A stretch of DNA of 7,344 bases, from positions 1 through 7,344 of the forward strand of contig JACMIU010000207.1 of the NCBI GenBank assembly GCA_014380985.1, read 5' to 3'. Position numbers and translations under genes: made by a program. Under the pieces are notes generated by a model that was not told the DNA's origin, ran no database searches, and worked only from the letters and a program-made list of their open reading frames with translations. Source of the stretch: Armatimonadota bacterium (GTDB taxonomy: Bacteria; Armatimonadota; Armatimonadia; Armatimonadales; Armatimonadaceae). Positions within the stretch are counted from its first letter, which is position 1, and each line of letters opens with the position of its first letter. This document shows positions 4,749 through 7,344 of the stretch, in pieces.

Positions 4749-5384
4749 ATGAGTAACCCTGCCGCGTCCACCGACCCCGCCGAATCTCTGCCCGCAAAGA
4801 AGCCGCGCCCGTTCGCCTTTCGCGTCGCCGGGTGGGGATGCTTCGGAGTCGCCGCGTTCGCCCTGCTTTTCGCCGTGGTCGGCGCGGTGATGTGGCAAAA
4901 CGAAATGAAGAAGCCGATCAACCGTTACAACGAGATTGACGCGCTTGCCGGTTTGCCCCCGTATCCCGGCGCACAGTTCGACGAGGACGCGACGCGCACC
5001 GAACGCGCCTGGCTAAAAATCATACGTGGTATCCCCCCCGGCGATTCGGCGACCCGCGTGGTATTTCGCACCGATGACGACCCCAAAACACAGGTAATTC
5101 CCTTCTACGACGATGCCTTGTCAAAGATGGGCTTCACCAAAACCACGCTCGGCGCGGGAACCGGACAGGGCGCGAGTTACACCGGTGATACCACCAACAT
5201 CACGGTTCAAATACAGGACGATCCCGGCGAAGCGCGAAAACTGATTCTAACGCGCTTCGATACCGGCATCAAGAAAACCCTCGGACGTCGCCCCGACATC
5301 GTGATACCGGACGATTTCAAGCCCGCCCCGAAACCGACAAAGGGCGCGGCGGCAAAGCCGATGCCCCCGGCAACGACGAAGTAA
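4749..5384 (+). CDS. Single-pass membrane protein of unknown function
   Basis: This 211-residue protein is not one I recognise by name. A short cytoplasmic tail (1-25, ending KKPRPFAFR) precedes one membrane helix (about 26-48, AGWGCFGVAAFALLFAVVGAVMW); the positive flank suggests an N-in, C-out topology. The outer part has LPPYPGAQ (69-76), VVFRTDDDPKTQVIPFYDDALSKMGFTK (104-131) and a later strand pair (SYTGDTTNITVQIQDD). This pattern, YPGA followed by a fY..aL...GF segment, is seen in many small uncharacterised exported proteins. The C-terminus (191-211) is Pro/Lys/Ala-rich and probably disordered. The ATG has no good Shine-Dalgarno. The gene follows the mazF remnant by 18 bases and converges on the lipoprotein gene, with 27 bases between the stops. 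Confidence 0.72.
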   Translation: MSNPAASTDPAESLPAKKPRPFAFRVAGWGCFGVAAFALLFAVVGAVMWQNEMKKPINRYNEIDALAGLPPYPGAQFDEDATRTERAWLKIIRGIPPGDSATRVVFRTDDDPKTQVIPFYDDALSKMGFTKTTLGAGTGQGASYTGDTTNITVQIQDDPGEARKLILTRFDTGIKKTLGRRPDIVIPDDFKPAPKPTKGAAAKPMPPATTK

Positions 5385-5404
5385 CCGTCGCCGGGAGCGT
5401 TGCC
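5369..5404. terminator. Possible shared hairpin between convergent genes
   Basis: GGCAACG (5369-5375) can pair with CGTTGCC (5398-5404), or alternatively CGACG (5374-5378) with CGTCG (5386-5390). Neither is followed by a T run, so a bidirectional terminator is only a guess. Confidence 0.25.
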
Positions 5405-5411
5405 CCGATTT

Positions 5412-6452
5412 CTACAACCCGTCCACGTTGCTGTAGGTGATGCGGAAGTTCGCCGTGAACTCGCCCGTGCCGTTATTGGTCGGGGCGGGCGTCGGGATAA
5501 ACCGGACATTCTCGCCGCGTACCACCACGGTTTTGCCGACGATGGATTCGATCACGATGTTGCCGCCTCGCGGTGTCCAGAACCCCGCCCCCGGCAAACT
5601 CACGCCGCCGAATGTCACTCCGATGCCGGCAGGCATCGAAATCGCGGTGTAGATCGACGTTTGGAAATCATCGCCGAAGGGGCCGACTGCCGGATTCGCC
5701 GAGATGGTTTGCGTCTCCGGTGTGAAGCCGTCTGCGTCGTTCTGGCGCACCCAACCGAGCGAGAACGAAGTATCGCTCGACTTGAGCGCGGTCGAGAATA
5801 TATACGTATTGCTTGATGCAACGCTGAGTTTCGCCGAATCAATCACGAGGTTGGTGAGTTTGCTTTCGGTGACGTTGCAGTCCGCCGACTTCGAGATTAC
5901 CGTAAAGGTCGCCGCACCGCCCGAAGAGGATGGTGTTGCTACCGGTGTAGGAGTTGCGGTCGGCGAGGGAATCGCCACGGGCGAGAAGTTACTGGAGTAC
6001 GTTTCGCCGTTTGCCATGAGCGTGTACGCCCCGCCCGCGCCGGTGGTCGGCGACGGCAACGTTCCCGCAATCGTGAACCCGCCCGAACCGGGAATCGTGC
6101 CGGTCAGGTTGAACGCGCCGGTCACGGGATCTACCGTGCCGCTGATGGAGTACGTCCCCGCCATGAACGAGAACGCTTGCCGCGTGGTTGCCGTGCCGCC
6201 GCTCACAGTCAGTGTGCCGGTGCATCGGCTGGCGTTGTCCACGGTGAAGTCGAGTGTGCCGGTGCGACCGCCCGATAGCGCGACGGTGCTTGTTTTGCGC
6301 CCGGCGAAAACCGACGTGGTTCCCGTGCCGATGCCGGAGCCGGGGAGGTCGTTATCGTTGTTGTCGTCCCCGCCGCAACCGACCAGCGAAAACGCGGAAA
6401 GCGACGCGAGCAAAAGGAGCGGAGCGATCCGCGAAAAAAAGAAGCGATTCAT
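5412..6452 (-). CDS. Secreted lipoprotein of unknown function
   Basis: The 346-residue product starts with a lipoprotein signal: MNRFFFSRIAPLLLLASLSAFSLVGC, basic at the front, a leucine-rich core, and the lipobox LVGC with the lipidated Cys at 26. A Gly/Asp/Asn linker follows, then a Thr/Gly/Ser-rich beta region with repeated xTGTL/SGTV turns (about 60-157), a proline-threonine linker (about 162-178), and a second domain to the C-terminus that may be another beta sandwich. I recognise neither domain by name. The protein should sit on the periplasmic side of a membrane or on the surface. The ATG at 6452 is chosen because GAAAGG (plus 6461-6466) is eight bases upstream; a TTG two codons earlier (6458) is too close to it. 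Confidence 0.8.
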   Translation of the reverse strand: MNRFFFSRIAPLLLLASLSAFSLVGCGGDDNNDNDLPGSGIGTGTTSVFAGRKTSTVALSGGRTGTLDFTVDNASRCTGTLTVSGGTATTRQAFSFMAGTYSISGTVDPVTGAFNLTGTIPGSGGFTIAGTLPSPTTGAGGAYTLMANGETYSSNFSPVAIPSPTATPTPVATPSSSGGAATFTVISKSADCNVTESKLTNLVIDSAKLSVASSNTYIFSTALKSSDTSFSLGWVRQNDADGFTPETQTISANPAVGPFGDDFQTSIYTAISMPAGIGVTFGGVSLPGAGFWTPRGGNIVIESIVGKTVVVRGENVRFIPTPAPTNNGTGEFTANFRITYSNVDGL

Positions 6453-6475
6453 TGACAATGCCTTTCATTCGCCCG

Positions 6476-6492
6476 CCCCGACTGGTTCGGGG
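6476..6492 (-). other. Hairpin in the 5' leader of the lipoprotein gene
   Basis: CCCCGA (6476-6481) pairs with TCGGGG (6487-6492) around a 5-nt loop, just upstream of the ribosome site on the transcribed strand. It could tune translation or mRNA stability; no known regulatory class is evident. Confidence 0.35.
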
Positions 6493-6532
6493 TATTTCTT
6501 TCGAGCGACTGATGGCAGTGTAACACCCTATC

Positions 6533-6594
6533 GTAACAGCATCGTTACAAGGCGAAACATAGATCGCAAGATCGCTTCGCAATTTTTGCGATCT
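6533..6594. promoter_or_regulatory. Cluster of dyads upstream of the lipoprotein gene
   Basis: Two inverted repeats lie here: GTAAC (6533-6537) with GTTAC (6544-6548), and AGATCGCAA (6561-6569) with TTGCGATCT (6586-6594). Inside the second is another ATCGC (6571-6575) and an alternative hairpin TCGCAA (6577-6582) with TTGCGA (6586-6591). These iterated GCGATC half-sites resemble a regulator-binding region for the minus-strand gene, but I cannot place a convincing promoter. The rest of the gap from here to the mobile element (6595-6719) shows nothing I can call. Confidence 0.35.
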
Positions 6595-6719
6595 GCCGAC
6601 AAAATATGGGCGCGGAAAAAATGTTGTGGGAAGTTTTAGGGAGGGGACACCGTAAAGTCGAAGAGCTATTGGATTGTTTGGGTGTTGGTCATCAAGTTAG
6701 GTTGTGAAGCGGGTGGGGT

Positions 6720-6798
6720 TTGGTCGGCGGATGAATCCGCGACCTTTACGAAGAAAGTCCACCTGCGTGGACTCCGGTTTCGAGAGACGTGCCGGTTG
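6720..6798 (+). repeat. Left 79-bp inverted repeat of the mobile element
   Basis: This is identical to the reverse complement of 7266-7344. It contains nested hairpins: GGTC(G)GCGGAT with ATCCGCGACC (6722-6744, one bulged G) and AGTCCAC with GTGGACT (6756-6773, CTGC loop), plus a weaker CCGG pair (6774-6777 with 6792-6795). Such single-strand foldbacks are what Y1 transposases recognise. The transposase coding frame runs into this copy for its last 16 codons and stop. Confidence 0.92.
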
Positions 6799-7234
6799 CG
6801 GCGTCAGGCTTTGGGTCGGGCGCGGTCAAGTAGTATTCGAGATATTGCGATTCCGTGCGCTCCGCGTGATGCTTCTTTTGATTTTTGATGTAAGCAATCA
6901 CGTTGTCAATACTTCGCACGTCCACACTGAACGCGCCGTAACCGCCTTGCCACCGGAAAAAATGGTTTGGCTTTACTTTGGAAGTAATAAGGTGCGACGA
7001 CATACCCTTTGCGTCATGTACCATTGTGGGGATGTTCAGCACACCGGTGGCGCGTATCAAAATATGAACGTGGTCAAATGTGCCGCCAACCGCCAAAACC
7101 GCGCAACCGTGTTGGGTGCATTTTGCAATCAGAGCGTTGTAAACATCTTCCTCAATATCGGGGGTGATACAGGCATGGCGATCCCATGTTCCCCAAACCA
7201 GATGAATATACAGTTCGATAAGCGATCGCCGCAT
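6746..7234 (-). CDS. tnpA: Y1 (HUH) transposase, IS200/IS605-like or RAYT
   Basis: This 162-residue protein is a single-strand DNA transposase that nicks and joins DNA through a tyrosine-DNA link. It starts MRRSLIELYIHLVWGTWDR as in the family. The metal-binding HUH motif is FDHVHIL with H55 and H57. WQGGYGAFSV (95-104) and the catalytic Tyr in VIAYIKNQKKHH (Y115) follow. All active-site residues are present, so it could be functional. The last 16 residues (TGTSLETGVHAGGLSS) are encoded inside the terminal repeat, so the natural C-terminus may have been replaced or extended when the repeat arrived. The start at 7234 fits a -10 lying only six bases upstream, hinting at a leaderless mRNA. Confidence 0.9.
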   Translation of the reverse strand: MRRSLIELYIHLVWGTWDRHACITPDIEEDVYNALIAKCTQHGCAVLAVGGTFDHVHILIRATGVLNIPTMVHDAKGMSSHLITSKVKPNHFFRWQGGYGAFSVDVRSIDNVIAYIKNQKKHHAERTESQYLEYYLTAPDPKPDAATGTSLETGVHAGGLSS

Positions 7235-7240
7235 ACAGAC

Positions 7241-7268
7241 ATTATACCCCGCGAATCAATGGACACAA
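7241..7268 (-). promoter_or_regulatory. Predicted promoter of the transposase gene
   Basis: On the minus strand a perfect -10 TATAAT (plus 7241-7246) lies 16 bases after TTGTGT (plus 7263-7268), which straddles the inner edge of the right repeat. Transcription would begin at or next to the ATG, and no Shine-Dalgarno is present. Confidence 0.5.
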
Positions 7269-7344
7269 CCGGCACGTCTCTCGAAACCGGAGTCCACGCA
7301 GGTGGACTTTCTTCGTAAAGGTCGCGGATTCATCCGCCGACCAA
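7266..7344 (-). repeat. Right 79-bp inverted repeat of the mobile element
   Basis: This is a perfect inverted copy of 6720-6798 with the same nested palindromes. It ends at the window edge, so the true repeat may extend further. It lies upstream of the transposase gene and overlaps its predicted -35. Confidence 0.92.

Larger units (their letters stand above)
6720..7344. mobile_element. IS200/IS605-like (RAYT-like) element with 79-bp inverted repeats
   Basis: A Y1 transposase gene lies between two perfect 79-bp inverted copies (6720-6798 and 7266-7344). The right copy runs to the last base of the window, so the element may be longer. Ordinary IS200/IS605 elements lack terminal inverted repeats and carry small sub-terminal hairpins; REP-associated tyrosine transposases instead lie between inverted palindromic repeats, which this resembles. 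No target duplication can be judged because the right flank is missing. Confidence 0.8.

Noticed and set aside
5704..6639. Long plus-strand frame opposite the lipoprotein gene
   Set aside because: It is a shadow frame; the minus strand encodes a clear signal peptide, lipobox and ribosome site.
6704..7318. Plus-strand frame across the mobile element
   Set aside because: It is antisense to the HUH transposase; its last residues match the transposase tail only because both are read from inverted repeat copies.
6720..7344. CRISPR-like repeats
   Set aside because: There are only two copies, in inverted orientation and flanking a transposase, with no spacer array.

Overview
This window is a GC-rich bacterial chromosome segment. 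Its mix of features suggests a Terrabacteria-type lineage, with Armatimonadota my best guess: a PEP-CTERM-like protein tail, an orphan xisI, a secE-nusG-rplK-rplA transcription/translation operon, a dense repeat load, and a Y1 transposase flanked by long palindrome-rich repeats. This placement is inference from gene content. No rRNA or tRNA gene is visible.

Layout. (1) 1-270: the 3' end of a surface-protein gene with a PEP-CTERM-like tail, closed by a strong intrinsic terminator. (2) About 300-1514: a promoter, a long leader and a primary-like sigma-70 factor that lacks region 1.1. (3) 1571-1912, minus strand: an orphan XisI-family gene without xisH. (4) 2021-4383: a promoter, a terminator-like leader hairpin, then secE, nusG, rplK and rplA, ending at a strong terminator. 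rplJ/rplL do not follow. (5) 4423-4730: a MazE-type antitoxin gene joined to a 24-codon remnant of mazF. (6) 4749-5384: a small single-pass membrane protein of unknown function, convergent with (7) 5412-6452, minus strand, a secreted lipoprotein. (8) 6720-7344: an IS200/IS605-like (RAYT-like) element whose transposase lies between perfect 79-bp inverted repeats that reach the window edge.

The most interesting signal is regulatory. The nusG-rplK spacer and the rplA leader carry the same RNA fold: a 4-bp helix, a GA / GCUAAYA asymmetric internal loop (2 and 7 nt), and a second helix starting with a G-C pair. The outer helix differs between the copies by a compensatory pair (GUAG/CUAC versus GUGG/CCAC). 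The fold resembles the ribosomal protein L1 site of 23S rRNA and of known L1 mRNA operators. The second copy ends directly against the rplA Shine-Dalgarno. Between the two genes sits an 18-bp-stem palindrome of probable repeat origin. One reading is that the repeat insertion separated rplK from rplA and that each gene now has its own L1 feedback site.
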